Notes: a model not told the origin generated them from the sequence alone. Positions 1 through 9,991 are shown, counted from the first letter of the stretch. The stretch is 64,000 bases of DNA from Herbaspirillum rhizosphaerae (GCF_001189965.1 NZ_LFLU01000001.1:372001-436000); one strand, 5' to 3'. Program-made: numbers and translations.

Positions 1-468
1 TCGTGCCGCGCTGAATACGTTGTTCATGCAGCGGTCTCGTGTCACATGCCAGCGTCCGGTGTTGCTGAAACATCGCATCGGACGCTGACCGCCATCGTCC
101 TGTCTACCGCCGGCCTCTGTCCGGTTTCTGCAAGCCGTTTCTGCTTCGCCGCAACATAAACGCTGCAGGAGCACGGACGCCGCATCCTGAAAAAAGCGGC
201 GCAATTTTCCTCCTTTCCAATACTGTCATCGCCTGTTGTTCGCGATGAATTCGAGCACTCCGCTTTGGTGCAGTGCAGCCATTTCTCTCTCTATTGAGGT
301 GCATTTTTACCTTGCGCTCGCGTGATAAAGGTGCATCTGTTTTTACTTTCATTTTTGAAAGGATATTTTCTTTACTTTTCAAAATAATGAAAATATATTT
401 ACATTTTTGCCGCTGTCATACGTCAGCGTATTTTCATTTTTCCGGGCCGGTTTTCATTTCAGCGTCGT
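1..468. other. Non-coding region upstream of the RpiR-type regulator
   Basis: No convincing gene is seen here. The only longer reading frame (104-382, minus strand) is basic and low in complexity and has no recognisable domain. The right half (about 330-460) is markedly AT-rich compared with the surrounding GC-rich sequence. It carries two operator-like palindromes, listed separately, and is the likely promoter region of the regulator starting at 469. Confidence 0.5.
346..393. promoter_or_regulatory. Two TTTCA/TGAAA palindromes, candidate operator of the RpiR-type regulator
   Basis: A perfect palindrome CTTTCA-N4-TGAAAG lies at 346-361. A second, TTTTCA-N6-TGAAAA, lies at 376-393. Further TTTTCATTT half sites follow at about 430-460. 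RpiR/MurR regulators commonly bind short AT-rich inverted repeats in their own promoter, so autoregulation is plausible. Assignment to this protein is inference from position only. Confidence 0.4.
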
Positions 469-1467
469 ATGCACAATCCTAAACACACATCCTTGCAGGG
501 CGGCGGCGCAGTGGCGCGCGTGCTGGGCAAGCTGTATCCGAATCTGTCGAAGGCGCATCGCAAGACCGCCGACTATGTGCTGGCGAACACCTTCCGAGCC
601 GCCACCATGACCATCGACGAGCTGTCGGAAGCGGCGGGGATTTCGCTGGCGACGGCCAACCGCTTTGCGCATGCGCTGGGCTTTGACGGTTACGCGCCGT
701 TTCGCAATGCGCTGGTTGCCGATTTCGCTTCCTCGCTGGCGCCGGTGGAAAAGATGCGGCACGAAGTGCAGAAGAGCGCCACCAGCGCGGAAATTATTTC
801 CGCCGCCTTGAGCAACGACATCCGCAATATCGAAGCGACGCGCCAGGCGCTGGTCGCCGAGCATTGCGACCAGGCGGTGGAAATGATCCTGAAAGCCGAG
901 CGTATTTTCGTCATCGGCTTCGGCGCCAGCGCGTTCCTGGCCGGGATCATGGTGCATGCGCTGGAGCCGTTCTGCCGCACCGTCTTGTCCGGCGTGCATC
1001 CGGGCGGCCCGTCGCAGACCGGCCGGCAGTTCTTCAAGCTGGATGAGCGCGATGTGGTCATCGCCATGGCGTATCCGCGTTACGCCACCGATACGGTGCG
1101 GCTGGCGCGCCGTGCCGTCGAGAAGGGCGCCAAGCTGATTGCCTTCACCGATCTGCCGCACTCGCCGCTGGTGCCGCTGGCCGACGTGACGATTTATTCG
1201 CAGACCGAGCGGCAGATGTCGCCGACCTCCGACGCGGCGGCGCTGGTGCTGATCCAGGCCCTGTGCGACGCCGTGGCGCATCGCGCCAAGCGCTCGGTGC
1301 AGGCGGCGTCCGAAATGACGGAATTCGTTTTGCCCTGGCTGTACCAGGCGGAACAGTACGAACAAGGCAAGAGCCTGGCGCGCGCAAGCGGCAAGGCGAT
1401 CAAGAACAACGCAGTCAAAAACAATGCGGCCAAGAAAGCCGCTGCATCCGGGACGAGCAAAGCATGA
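469..1467 (+). CDS. MurR/RpiR family transcriptional regulator
   Basis: 332 residues with the RpiR layout: an N-terminal helix-turn-helix (about residues 20-90; the recognition part contains TIDELSEAAGISLATANRFA) followed by a SIS sugar-phosphate-isomerase fold (about 130-260, with the loop VIGFGASAFLAG). Family members are local regulators that sense phosphosugars or sugar-acid ligands. The last 35 residues are a Lys/Ala/Asn-rich low-complexity tail. The stop overlaps the ATG of the isoaspartyl peptidase (ATGA), so the regulator is probably co-transcribed with the peptide-uptake genes downstream and controls them. The ligand is unknown; a muropeptide- or peptide-derived signal is only a guess. 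Confidence 0.85.
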   Translation: MHNPKHTSLQGGGAVARVLGKLYPNLSKAHRKTADYVLANTFRAATMTIDELSEAAGISLATANRFAHALGFDGYAPFRNALVADFASSLAPVEKMRHEVQKSATSAEIISAALSNDIRNIEATRQALVAEHCDQAVEMILKAERIFVIGFGASAFLAGIMVHALEPFCRTVLSGVHPGGPSQTGRQFFKLDERDVVIAMAYPRYATDTVRLARRAVEKGAKLIAFTDLPHSPLVPLADVTIYSQTERQMSPTSDAAALVLIQALCDAVAHRAKRSVQAASEMTEFVLPWLYQAEQYEQGKSLARASGKAIKNNAVKNNAAKKAAASGTSKA

Positions 1468-2456
1468 ACACTCCAGTCATTGCCATACACGGCGGCGCCG
1501 GCACCATCACGCGCAGTGCGCTGAGCGCGGCGGATGAAGCGAATTACCATCGCGAACTCAAGGCCATCCTGACGTCGGCGCAAGCCGTGCTGACCGCAGG
1601 CGGTTCGGCGCTGGATGCTGTGACCGAGGCGGTGCGCCTGCTGGAAGATTGCCCGCTGTTCAACGCCGGCAAAGGCGCAGTCTACACGCGCGCCGGCACG
1701 CACGAACTCGACGCCGCCATCATGGACGGCGCCACGCTCAAGGCAGGCGCAGTCGCCAACGTGACTTGCGTGCGCAACCCCGTCATCGCAGCGCGCACCG
1801 TAATGGAAAAGAGCGCGCACGTGCTGCTGGCCGGCTGCGGCGCCGATGCCTTTGCGCGCCAGCAGGGACTGGATATCGTCGACCCGACGTATTACCAGAC
1901 CGAGGCGCGCCACCAGCAATGGCTGCGCGTGCGCGAGCAGAGCGGCATGATGCTGGATCACGACGCGGCATCGTTCACCTTCAGGGAATCGGCGCATGGA
2001 ACGACGCCTGTCGATCCCATTGAGCCCATTGATCCCGATAACAAATTCGGCACCGTCGGCGCCGTCGCGCTCGACATGCACGGCAATGTCGCCGCAGCGA
2101 CTTCCACCGGCGGCATCACCAACAAACAAGTGGGCCGCGTCGGCGACACGCCGCTGATCGGCGCAGGCTGCTACGCCGCCAATGCGACGGCGGCGGTCTC
2201 GGCCACCGGCACCGGCGAAGTGTTCATGCGCACCGTCGCCGCCTACGATGTGGCGGCGCGCATGGCCTATGCCGGCGCGACGCTGCAGGAAGCCATGGAG
2301 CAAGTTGTCATGGAGGTGTTGCCGGCCTACGAAGGACGCGGCGGCCTGATCGCCGTCGATGCCGACGGCAACCTGGCGCTGACCTTCAACACCGAAGGCA
2401 TGTATCGCGGTTATGCCCGTGGCGGCGACACGCCGGTCACGGCAATTTACAAGTAA
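1464..2456 (+). CDS. iaaA: Isoaspartyl peptidase / type III L-asparaginase (Ntn hydrolase)
   Basis: 330 residues. The N-terminus PVIAIHGGAGTI and the cleavage site NKFGTVGAVALD are characteristic of plant-type asparaginases. The precursor self-cleaves before Thr197, which becomes the N-terminal nucleophile of the beta subunit. The substrate loop TSTGGITNKQVGRVGDTPLIGAG is intact. It releases isoaspartyl residues from damaged peptides and hydrolyses asparagine. The start at 1464 overlaps the regulator stop; longer in-frame extensions run inside the regulator gene and are rejected. In Escherichia coli iaaA also lies directly upstream of gsiABCD, so the arrangement is conserved. Confidence 0.93.
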   Translation: MNTPVIAIHGGAGTITRSALSAADEANYHRELKAILTSAQAVLTAGGSALDAVTEAVRLLEDCPLFNAGKGAVYTRAGTHELDAAIMDGATLKAGAVANVTCVRNPVIAARTVMEKSAHVLLAGCGADAFARQQGLDIVDPTYYQTEARHQQWLRVREQSGMMLDHDAASFTFRESAHGTTPVDPIEPIDPDNKFGTVGAVALDMHGNVAAATSTGGITNKQVGRVGDTPLIGAGCYAANATAAVSATGTGEVFMRTVAAYDVAARMAYAGATLQEAMEQVVMEVLPAYEGRGGLIAVDADGNLALTFNTEGMYRGYARGGDTPVTAIYK

Positions 2457-2477
2457 GTAGTGAAGGACGCATCAGAG

Positions 2478-4376
2478 ATGGCAACGCAAGATCAAGCATC
2501 GCAAAAATCGCAGCAACCGGAAGACACGACCGCAAAGCGTGTGCTGACCGTCGACAATCTCGGGGTCACGTTCACCGGTTCCGAACGCACCGTGGAAGCC
2601 GTGCGCGGCCTGTCTTTCCACGTCGACAAGGGCGAGACGCTGGCCATCGTGGGCGAGTCGGGTTCCGGCAAGTCGGTGTCGTCGCTGGCGATCATGCGCC
2701 TGATCGAACATGGCGGCGGCCGTATCGTGTCCGGCAGCATGCAATTCCAGCGCCGCAACGGCAGCACGCTGGATCTGGTCAAGGCGCCGCAGTCGACCAT
2801 GCGCAGCATTCGTGGCGCCGAGATCGCGATGATTTTCCAGGAGCCGATGACTTCGCTCAATCCGGTCTTCACCGTCGGCGAACAGATCGCCGAATCGATC
2901 CGCCTGCATCAGAACATGAGTCACAGCGCCGCCAGCGCCGAAGCGCTGCGCATGCTGGAAATGGTGCGCATCCCTGAAGCGAAGCGCGTGCTCGGCCGCC
3001 ATCCGCATCAACTGTCGGGAGGCATGCGCCAGCGCGTGATGATTGCGATGGCCTTGTCCTGCAAGCCGTCGCTGCTGATTGCCGACGAACCGACCACGGC
3101 GCTGGACGTGACGATCCAGGCGCAGATCCTGCAACTGATTCGCTCGCTGCAGGAAGAAATGCATATGGCGGTCGTCTTCATCACCCACGACATGGGCGTG
3201 GTGGCGGAGATCGCCGACCGCGTGGTCGTCATGTGCCGCGGCGACAAAGTGGAAGAAAACGACGTGCGCAGCATCTTCGCCGCGCCGGCGCATCCCTATA
3301 CGCAAGGCCTGCTGGCCGCCGTGCCGCGCCTGGGCGCGATGAAGGGCACCGACACGCCGTCGCGCTTCGGGATTGCCGCCAGCGCCGAAGCCAAGCCGGA
3401 CGCTATCGCGGAAGAATTGCAAGCCGCCTCTGAGATTGCGCAGCAACGCCAGCCCATCCTCAAGGTCAGCGACCTCACCACACGCTTTGATGTGAAGAGC
3501 GGCATCTTCGGCCGCGTCAAGCAACGCGTGCACGCGGTCGAGCGCGTCAGCTTCGACCTGTATGCCGGCGAGACGCTGGCGATTGTCGGCGAATCCGGCT
3601 GCGGCAAATCGACGACCGGCCGTTCCCTGCTGCGCCTGGTCGAGATCAGCGGCGGCAAGGTCGAGTTCGGCGGCCGCAATCTGGCGGAATTGCCGCGCGA
3701 AGAGCTGCGCGAGCTGCGCCGCGACATCCAGTTCATTTTCCAGGACCCGTTCGCCTCGCTCGATCCGCGCATGACGGTCGGCTATTCCATCATGGAGCCG
3801 ATGCTGGTGCATGGCATGAAAGAGGGCGCGCAAGAACGCGTCGATGCGCTGCTCACCCGCGTCGGCCTGCTGCCGGAACATGCGCAGCGCTATCCGCATG
3901 AATTCTCCGGCGGCCAGCGCCAGCGCATCTGCATCGCGCGCGCACTGGCGCTGAATCCGAAAATCGTCATCGCCGACGAATCGGTCTCGGCGCTGGACGT
4001 GTCGATCCAGGCGCAGATCGTCAACCTGATGCTGGACCTGCAGGCAGAACTGGGCATTTCCTTCATTTTCATCTCGCACGACATGGCGGTGGTGGAACGC
4101 ATCAGCCACCGCGTCGCCGTGATGTACCTGGGCCAGATCGTCGAGATCGGCCCGCGCCGCGCCATTTTTGAAAATCCTCAGCATCCTTACACGCGCAAGC
4201 TCATGGCCGCCGTGCCGGTGGCCGATCCCGAGCTGCGCCATCTGAAGAAAGGTTTGCAAAATGATGAGATTCCAAGCCCCATTCGCACCATCGGAGACGA
4301 TCCGCTGGTCGAACCCCTGAAGCAAGTCGGCCCCGGCCATTTTGTTGCAACACATCGTATCTCCGCAGCTTTTTAA
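2478..4376 (+). CDS. gsiA: Glutathione/peptide ABC transporter, tandem ATP-binding protein GsiA
   Basis: 632 residues with two complete nucleotide-binding domains in one chain, as in E. coli GsiA. Domain 1 has Walker A GESGSGKS (about 59-66), signature LSGGMRQR and Walker [13 protein letters not shown]. Domain 2 has [16 protein letters not shown] and [12 protein letters not shown]. Each is followed by an oligopeptide-transporter C-terminal segment. It energises import through GsiC/GsiD at the inner membrane. The ATG at 2478 is preferred because GAAGGA lies about 10 nt upstream; a GTG at 2460 gives a chain six residues longer and cannot be excluded. Confidence 0.93.
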   Translation: MATQDQASQKSQQPEDTTAKRVLTVDNLGVTFTGSERTVEAVRGLSFHVDKGETLAIVGESGSGKSVSSLAIMRLIEHGGGRIVSGSMQFQRRNGSTLDLVKAPQSTMRSIRGAEIAMIFQEPMTSLNPVFTVGEQIAESIRLHQNMSHSAASAEALRMLEMVRIPEAKRVLGRHPHQLSGGMRQRVMIAMALSCKPSLLIADEPTTALDVTIQAQILQLIRSLQEEMHMAVVFITHDMGVVAEIADRVVVMCRGDKVEENDVRSIFAAPAHPYTQGLLAAVPRLGAMKGTDTPSRFGIAASAEAKPDAIAEELQAASEIAQQRQPILKVSDLTTRFDVKSGIFGRVKQRVHAVERVSFDLYAGETLAIVGESGCGKSTTGRSLLRLVEISGGKVEFGGRNLAELPREELRELRRDIQFIFQDPFASLDPRMTVGYSIMEPMLVHGMKEGAQERVDALLTRVGLLPEHAQRYPHEFSGGQRQRICIARALALNPKIVIADESVSALDVSIQAQIVNLMLDLQAELGISFIFISHDMAVVERISHRVAVMYLGQIVEIGPRRAIFENPQHPYTRKLMAAVPVADPELRHLKKGLQNDEIPSPIRTIGDDPLVEPLKQVGPGHFVATHRISAAF

Positions 4377-4421
4377 CCTGTTGTCGCCTCTTTAATCATT
4401 CAGAAAACCAGGAGCCTAACC

Positions 4422-5990
4422 ATGACTACCCAATCTTCCCGTCGCGGCACAACTGTCATCCGATGGCTGGCGCTCGGCGCCATCGGCACCACCATGCAAT
4501 TCGCCGCCGTGCATGCATGGGCTGCCAAGAGCGTGACGCTCGCAGTTGCTTCCACCTTCACCACCATGGATCCGTACGACGCCAACGACACGCTGTCGCT
4601 GGCGGTGACCAAGTCCTTCTACCAGGGCCTGTTCGCTTTCGACAAGGACCTGAAGCTGGTCAACGTGCTGGCCGAAGGCTACCTGGTCAGCAAGGACGGC
4701 CTGGAATACACCATCCGCCTGCGCCAGGGCGTGAAGTTCCACGACGGCACCGTGTTCAAGGCTGACGCCGTGAAAGCCGTGATGGACCGCGTCACCAATC
4801 CCGACAACAAGCTCAAACGCTACAACCTGTTCAACCGCGTCGCCCGCACCGAAGTGCTGAACGATTACACCGTCAAGATCGTCCTGAAAGAACCATTCTC
4901 GGCCTTCATCAACGTGCTGGCCCACCCGTCGGCCGTGATGATCTCGCCGACTGCTCTGAAGCAATACGGCAACAAGGACATCGCTTTCCATCCGGTCGGC
5001 ACGGGTCCGTTCAAGTTCGTCGAGTGGAAGCAAACCGATTACATGAAGGCCGAGAAATTCTCCGGCTACTGGAAGGCCGGTTACCCGAAGGTCGACGAAG
5101 TGGTCTGGAAGCCGGTGGTCGACAACAACTCGCGCGCCGCCATGATGCAGACCGGCGAAGCCAATTTCACCTTCCCGCTGCCGTACGAACAGGCTGAGCT
5201 GTTGAAGGGCAAGGGCGCGCTGGACATCGTGACCGGTCCGTCCATCATCCAGCGTTACATGTCGATGAACGTCAAGCAAAAACCGTTCGATAACGTCAAG
5301 GTGCGTCAGGCCATCAACTACGCGATCAACAAGGACGCGCTGGTCAAGGTCGCCTTCAGCGGCTATGCCGCGCCGATGGATGGCGTGCTGCCGCAAGGCG
5401 TCGACTACGCGGTCAAGACCGGTCCATGGCCTTATGACGTGAAGAAGGCCAAGGCGCTGCTGGCCGAAGCCGGCTACCCGAACGGTTTTGAAACCGAACT
5501 GTGGTCCGCCTACACCCACACCACCGCGCTGAAGATCATCCAGTTCCTGCAACAGCAACTGGCGCAGGTCGGCATCAAGGTCAAAGTGCAGGCGCTGGAA
5601 GCCGGTCAACGCGTAGAGAAGGTGGAGAGCGCGCCGAATCCGGATACCGCGCCGGTGCGTCTGTATTACGCCGGCTGGTCGTCGTCGACCGGTGAAGCCG
5701 ACTGGGGCCTGCGTCCGCTGCTGGCTTCCGAAGCTTTCCCGCCGAAGCTGTTCAACACCGCTTACTACAAGAGCGACAAGGTCGATGGCGACATCGCCCA
5801 GGCGTTGACCGTGACCGACCGCGCCCAGAAGGCAGCGTTGTACAAGGATGCGCAAACCGAAATCTGGAAGGATGCGCCATGGGCTTTCCTGGTTACGGAA
5901 AAAGTCCTGTACGCACGCAGCAAGAACCTGAAGGGCGTGTACGTGATGCCTGATGCCTCGTTCAACTTCGATGAAATCGAACTGAAGTAA
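4422..5990 (+). CDS. gsiB: Glutathione/peptide ABC transporter periplasmic binding protein GsiB
   Basis: 522 residues; family 5 extracellular solute-binding protein. A long N-terminal signal peptide (basic start, hydrophobic segment, cleavage probably after HAWA near residue 34) precedes the mature fold, with the typical early motif TTMDPYDANDTLSLAVTKSF. It captures glutathione or short peptides in the periplasm and delivers them to GsiC/GsiD. AGGAGCCTAACC just before the ATG is a good ribosome binding site. A strong hairpin in the gap to gsiC suggests that the binding protein is made in excess over the permeases. Confidence 0.92.
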   Translation: MTTQSSRRGTTVIRWLALGAIGTTMQFAAVHAWAAKSVTLAVASTFTTMDPYDANDTLSLAVTKSFYQGLFAFDKDLKLVNVLAEGYLVSKDGLEYTIRLRQGVKFHDGTVFKADAVKAVMDRVTNPDNKLKRYNLFNRVARTEVLNDYTVKIVLKEPFSAFINVLAHPSAVMISPTALKQYGNKDIAFHPVGTGPFKFVEWKQTDYMKAEKFSGYWKAGYPKVDEVVWKPVVDNNSRAAMMQTGEANFTFPLPYEQAELLKGKGALDIVTGPSIIQRYMSMNVKQKPFDNVKVRQAINYAINKDALVKVAFSGYAAPMDGVLPQGVDYAVKTGPWPYDVKKAKALLAEAGYPNGFETELWSAYTHTTALKIIQFLQQQLAQVGIKVKVQALEAGQRVEKVESAPNPDTAPVRLYYAGWSSSTGEADWGLRPLLASEAFPPKLFNTAYYKSDKVDGDIAQALTVTDRAQKAALYKDAQTEIWKDAPWAFLVTEKVLYARSKNLKGVYVMPDASFNFDEIELK

Positions 5991-6013
5991 GCACTGCCGA
6001 AACACGCAGCAAG

Positions 6014-6049
6014 GGCTCCGCAGTCCCGTTCAGGCAGGACGGCGGAGCC
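6014..6049 (+). terminator. Intercistronic hairpin between gsiB and gsiC
   Basis: GGCTCCGC (6014-6021) pairs perfectly with GCGGAGCC (6042-6049), with GTCC/GGAC extending the helix inward. There is no T-run after it, so it is more likely an mRNA-stabilising or partial attenuation element protecting the gsiB message than a full terminator. Confidence 0.45.
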
Positions 6050-6166
6050 GGCATCACCGCAGTCGTGCAGCACAGCATTACAGAATTCTCAGCAGTCGCC
6101 CGGGCAAGTCATCCATGCTTGCGTGCGGCTGCTCCCCAAAGTAGTTGAATCATTGCAGGACGCGCC

Positions 6167-7087
6167 ATGTTTTCTTATGTTTTAAAACGTCTTCTGGGCC
6201 TGATCCCGACCTTGTTGCTGGTCGCGGTGATGGTGTTCCTGTTCGTCCACTTGTTGCCCGGCGATCCGGCGCGGCTGGCGGCGGGGCCGGAAGCCGACGA
6301 GCAGACCGTAGCGCTGATCCGTGCGGATCTCGGCCTCGACCAGCCCATCCATAAACAGTTTGTGCGCTTCTTCGTGAACGCCGCCCATGGCGATTTCGGC
6401 ACCTCGCTGCGCAGCAAGCTGCCGGTCAGCCAGGAAATCATGGAGCGCTTCTGGCCGACCTTGTGGCTGACTGCCACCAGCATGATCTGGGCGGTCATCT
6501 TCGGCTTGTTCATCGGCGTCTTTTCGGCGGTGTGGCGCAATGAATGGCCGGATCGCGTCGGCATGACGCTGGCGGTGTCGGGGATTTCCTTCCCGCCGTT
6601 TGCGCTGGGCATGGTGTTCATGGAAGTGTTCTCGGTGCAACTGGGCTGGCTGCCGACGGTCGGCGCCGACAGCTGGCGCCATTACGTGCTGCCGTCGCTG
6701 ACGCTGGGCGCCGGCGTGGCGGCGATCATGGCGCGTTTTACGCGCTCGTCCTTCATCGAAATCATGAAGGAAGACTTCGTCCGCACCGCACGCGCCAAGG
6801 GCCTCAACGAACGCATCGTGATCGCCAAGCACTGCCTGCGCAATGCGCTGATCCCGGTGGTGACGATGATGGGCCTGCAGTTCGGCTTTTTGCTGGGCGG
6901 TTCCATCGTGGTCGAGAAAGTCTTCAACTGGCCCGGCATGGGACGTCTGCTGATCGACGCCGTCGAGATGCGCGACTATCCGATCATCCAGGCCGAGATC
7001 CTGCTGTTCTCGCTGGAATTCATCTTCATCAATCTGGTTGTCGACGTGCTGTACGCCGTCATCAATCCGAGCATCCGTTACAAGTGA
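6167..7087 (+). CDS. gsiC: Glutathione/peptide ABC transporter permease GsiC
   Basis: 306 residues, the usual length for DppB/GsiC permeases. It starts with the characteristic [17 protein letters not shown] segment and the [10 protein letters not shown] motif, and has about six membrane spans. The EAA-type cytoplasmic loop that contacts the ATPase is at about residues 203-222 ([20 protein letters not shown]). It forms the membrane channel with GsiD. It lies 176 nt downstream of gsiB across the hairpin and 8 nt ahead of gsiD. Confidence 0.93.
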   Translation: MFSYVLKRLLGLIPTLLLVAVMVFLFVHLLPGDPARLAAGPEADEQTVALIRADLGLDQPIHKQFVRFFVNAAHGDFGTSLRSKLPVSQEIMERFWPTLWLTATSMIWAVIFGLFIGVFSAVWRNEWPDRVGMTLAVSGISFPPFALGMVFMEVFSVQLGWLPTVGADSWRHYVLPSLTLGAGVAAIMARFTRSSFIEIMKEDFVRTARAKGLNERIVIAKHCLRNALIPVVTMMGLQFGFLLGGSIVVEKVFNWPGMGRLLIDAVEMRDYPIIQAEILLFSLEFIFINLVVDVLYAVINPSIRYK

Positions 7088-7095
7088 GGCAGAGC

Positions 7096-8001
7096 ATGTC
7101 GACTTCCACTACCCCTGCCGCAACTACCGTCGCGACTACCGCATCCAAACCGATCCGCACGCCCTGGAGCGAATTCTGGCGCAAGTTCAAAAAGCAGCCG
7201 CTGGCGCTGGCGGCCGGCGCCTTCGTGTTGTTCCTGGTGGTGATTGCGATCGTCTCGCCGTACATCTCGCCGTACGATGCCGAGAATTATTTCGACTACG
7301 ACGCGCTCAACGCCGGGCCTTCATTGGCACACTGGTTCGGCGTCGATTCGCTGGGCCATGATATTTTCAGCCGCATCCTGGTCGGCACGCAATTGTCGCT
7401 GGCGGTGGGTTTTTCGTCGGTGGCGGTGGGCGCCATCGTCGGCACATTTTTGGGCCTGGTGGCCGGTTATTACGAAGGCTGGGCCGACCGCATCATCATG
7501 CGCATCTGCGACGTGCTGTTCGCCTTCCCGGGCATCCTTCTGGCGATCGCGATCGTGGCGATTCTCGGCAACGGCATGACCAATGTGATCATTGCGGTGG
7601 CGATTTTCAGCATCCCGGCGTTTGCGCGGCTGGTGCGCGGCAACACGCTGTCGCTCAAGCAACTGACTTATATCGAAGCGGTGCGCAGCATCGGTGCCAA
7701 CGACATGACGATCATCCTGCGCCATATTTTCCCGGGCACGATTTCTTCCGTGGTGGTGTATTTCACGATGCGTATCGGCACGTCTATCATCACCGCCGCC
7801 AGCTTGTCCTTCCTCGGCCTGGGCGCACAGCCGCCGACGCCGGAGTGGGGCGCCATGCTCAACGAAGCGCGCGCCGACATGATGACGTCGCCGCACATCG
7901 CGATCTTCCCGAGCCTGGCGATCTTCCTGACGGTGCTGGCGTTCAACCTGCTGGGCGATGGCCTGCGCGATGCGCTGGATCCCAAGCTTGACCAGAAATA
8001 A
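7096..8001 (+). CDS. gsiD: Glutathione/peptide ABC transporter permease GsiD
   Basis: 301 residues; DppC/OppC-type permease. A Thr/Ala-rich cytoplasmic N-terminus is followed by the family segment [18 protein letters not shown], about six membrane spans, the [17 protein letters not shown] motif and an EAA loop near [19 protein letters not shown]. The ATG at 7096 follows GAGGCAGAGC and is 8 nt past the gsiC stop. The longer in-frame extension back to 6544 overlaps gsiC and is spurious. Confidence 0.93.
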   Translation: MSTSTTPAATTVATTASKPIRTPWSEFWRKFKKQPLALAAGAFVLFLVVIAIVSPYISPYDAENYFDYDALNAGPSLAHWFGVDSLGHDIFSRILVGTQLSLAVGFSSVAVGAIVGTFLGLVAGYYEGWADRIIMRICDVLFAFPGILLAIAIVAILGNGMTNVIIAVAIFSIPAFARLVRGNTLSLKQLTYIEAVRSIGANDMTIILRHIFPGTISSVVVYFTMRIGTSIITAASLSFLGLGAQPPTPEWGAMLNEARADMMTSPHIAIFPSLAIFLTVLAFNLLGDGLRDALDPKLDQK

Positions 8002-8056
8002 TCCAGACAACTGACTGAAATCACCGAGAGCGCGGACCCGGTCCGCCCGCAAGGCA

Positions 8057-9136
8057 ATGAGCAACAATTTTCCTCCCAATATAGCTCCAAACGTCGCCCC
8101 CCACATCGGCAAGCTGCCTGCCGGCGCAGGCGGCAGCATCGCCGATGTGCCCGGCGTCACGGTCGGCCACTGTACGCTGAACTACGGCGGCATCCAGACC
8201 GGCGTGACCGTCGTGCGTCCGCACGGCGGCGACCTGTTCCGCGAAAAGATCCCGGCGGCGGCCGTCACCCTCAACGGTTTCGGTAAAAGTGTCGGCCTGA
8301 TGCAGGTGGAAGAACTGGGTGTGCTGGAAACGCCGATCGCCTTGACCAATACCTTTGCCGTGGGCACAGTCGCTACCGCGCAGACACGGTCCGCAGTGGT
8401 GGACAATCCCGAAATCGGCCGCAGCCTGCCCAGCGTGAATCCGCTGGTGTTCGAATGCAACGACGGCTATCTGAACGATCTGCAGGCGTTCTCGGTGGAA
8501 GAGCAACATTACCTGCACGCACTGCAAAACGCGTCGGATCAGCTTGTGCAGGGCGCCGTCGGCGCCGGTCGCGGCATGTCCTGCTTCGAGCTCAAGGGCG
8601 GCATCGGCAGCGCGTCGCGCAAGGTCTCCATCGGATCCGCCGAATACACCGTCGGCGCACTGGTGCTGGCCAATTTCGGCAAGCTGGCGGACCTGATCGT
8701 CGCCGGCGAACAGCTGGGACGCACGCTCAAGGGCATGCAAAAGAAAAACGCCGAGCCGGAGAAGGGTTCGATCATCATGCTGATCGCCACCGATGCCCCG
8801 CTCGATGCGCGCCAGTTGCGCCGCCTTGCTGCACGCACCGGCGCCGGCCTGGCACGGACCGGATCGGTCTACGGCCATGGCAGCGGCGATATCGCGCTGG
8901 CATTTTCCACCGCTCAGACCGTGCCATACCAAGTTGACGCCACATCGCCGGCAATGCAGTTCACCTGCCTGCATGACGGCTTGCTGGACCCGCTATTCCA
9001 CGCCGTCGCCGACAGCACCGAGCAGGCTATCCTCAATGCCTTGTTTTCCGCCGAGGCAGTTAAGGGGCGGGATGGCAACCAGCGCCGCGCATTGAACGAT
9101 CTCATGGCTGAGTTAGCCACCATGGAGCCTATATGA
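8057..9136 (+). CDS. P1 family peptidase (DmpA-type L-aminopeptidase/D-esterase)
   Basis: 359 residues, full length for the DmpA/BapA family of self-processing hydrolases. The N-terminal block GSIADVPGVTVGH, the NTFAVGT motif and the GRGMSCFELKGGIGSASR block are present. Autocleavage is expected between Gly184 and Ser185 in GGIGS, exposing Ser185 as nucleophile. Relatives remove N-terminal L-, D- or beta-amino acids from small peptides. The gene lies 55 nt after gsiD and overlaps the next gene by ATGA, so imported peptides are its likely substrates. Confidence 0.88.
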   Translation: MSNNFPPNIAPNVAPHIGKLPAGAGGSIADVPGVTVGHCTLNYGGIQTGVTVVRPHGGDLFREKIPAAAVTLNGFGKSVGLMQVEELGVLETPIALTNTFAVGTVATAQTRSAVVDNPEIGRSLPSVNPLVFECNDGYLNDLQAFSVEEQHYLHALQNASDQLVQGAVGAGRGMSCFELKGGIGSASRKVSIGSAEYTVGALVLANFGKLADLIVAGEQLGRTLKGMQKKNAEPEKGSIIMLIATDAPLDARQLRRLAARTGAGLARTGSVYGHGSGDIALAFSTAQTVPYQVDATSPAMQFTCLHDGLLDPLFHAVADSTEQAILNALFSAEAVKGRDGNQRRALNDLMAELATMEPI

Positions 9137-9957
9137 ATGTATTGATTTCCGTCGACATCGAAGGCATCGCCGGTGTCTTTCATCCTGAGCAGACGCGTCC
9201 CGGCAACGGCGAGTACGAGCGCGCCCGCCGCCAGATGACCGAAGAAGCCAACGCCGTCATTCGCGGCGCACTGGCCGGAGGCGCGCAAGAGATCGTCGTC
9301 AACGACTCTCACGGCAGTTTCCGCAACCTGTTGCCGGACCTGCTGCATCCCGCCGCCCGCATGGTGCTCGGCAAGCCGCGCGTGCTGGGCATGATGGGCG
9401 GCGTGGAAGGCAGTATCGACGCCGTCATGATGGTCGGCTATCACTCGCGCTCGCAAACGCGCGGCATCCTGGCGCATACGATCAACAGCTCTGCATTTTC
9501 ACGCGTCGCGTTCAACGGCGTGGAACTGGGCGAAGCCGGCATCTATGGCGCGCTGGCGGGGGAGCATGGCGTGCCGGTGATTTTCGGCAGCGGCGACGAC
9601 GCGTTTGTGGAAGAAACCCAGCCCTTGTTTCCGCACGCGCATTTTGCGGAAATCAAGAAGGCTCACGGCGCCAACAGCGGCGATTCGCTGTCGCCGCAGC
9701 AAGCCTGCATCTTGCTCGAAAAGACCGCACAGGAAGCCGTGCAGGCGGCGCGCTCCAGGCAGATGCCTAAGTACCGTATTGAAGTCCCGGTCACCTGCCG
9801 CCTGCAGGTGCAGACGCCGGCGCTGACCGACTTGTTCTGCCAGTTGCCGATCGTGGAGCGGGTGGATGCGGTGACGCTGAAATTCGATGCGCCGACGGTG
9901 GAGTTTGCGGTGCGCGTGTTGAACAGCTTGTCGGCGATGTCGTTCATGCTGCGATAA
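9133..9957 (+). CDS. M55 family metallopeptidase (DppA-like D-aminopeptidase)
   Basis: 274 residues. The N-terminal MNVLISVDIEGIAGV contains the Asp/Glu zinc ligands of DppA, and NDSHGSFRN and GYHSRSQTRG supply the conserved histidines. Bacillus DppA is a binuclear zinc D-aminopeptidase encoded in a dipeptide-transport operon, which parallels the position here after gsiABCD. It is coupled by ATGA to the P1 peptidase, giving two unrelated peptidases with possible D-residue activity in one operon. It has no signal peptide, so it is probably cytoplasmic. Confidence 0.88.
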   Translation: MNVLISVDIEGIAGVFHPEQTRPGNGEYERARRQMTEEANAVIRGALAGGAQEIVVNDSHGSFRNLLPDLLHPAARMVLGKPRVLGMMGGVEGSIDAVMMVGYHSRSQTRGILAHTINSSAFSRVAFNGVELGEAGIYGALAGEHGVPVIFGSGDDAFVEETQPLFPHAHFAEIKKAHGANSGDSLSPQQACILLEKTAQEAVQAARSRQMPKYRIEVPVTCRLQVQTPALTDLFCQLPIVERVDAVTLKFDAPTVEFAVRVLNSLSAMSFMLR

Positions 9958-9962
9958 ACGAT

Positions 9963-9991
9963 AAAAAGAGCACACCGGCGTTTGCTCTTTC
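9963..9991. terminator. Bidirectional terminator between convergent operons
   Basis: AAAGAGCA (9965-9972) pairs with TGCTCTTT (9983-9990). An A-run lies on the left and a short T-run on the right. It lies between the last gene of the gsi operon and the end of the phosphopantetheinyl transferase gene on the other strand. Confidence 0.5.

Noticed and set aside
104..382. 92-codon open frame on the minus strand at the left edge
   Set aside because: No ribosome site or domain; it lies over the AT-rich promoter region of the RpiR-type gene.
454..1365. Long open frame on the minus strand opposite the RpiR-type gene
   Set aside because: Its His/Arg/Gln-rich composition is the typical antisense reading of a GC-rich gene. 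There is no domain, and the plus-strand gene is unambiguous.
2472..4355. 627-codon open frame antisense to gsiA
   Set aside because: It is an antisense shadow with strong amino acid bias and no recognisable motif.
4416..6005. 529-codon open frame antisense to gsiB
   Set aside because: It is an antisense shadow; the plus strand encodes a complete binding protein with signal peptide and ribosome site.
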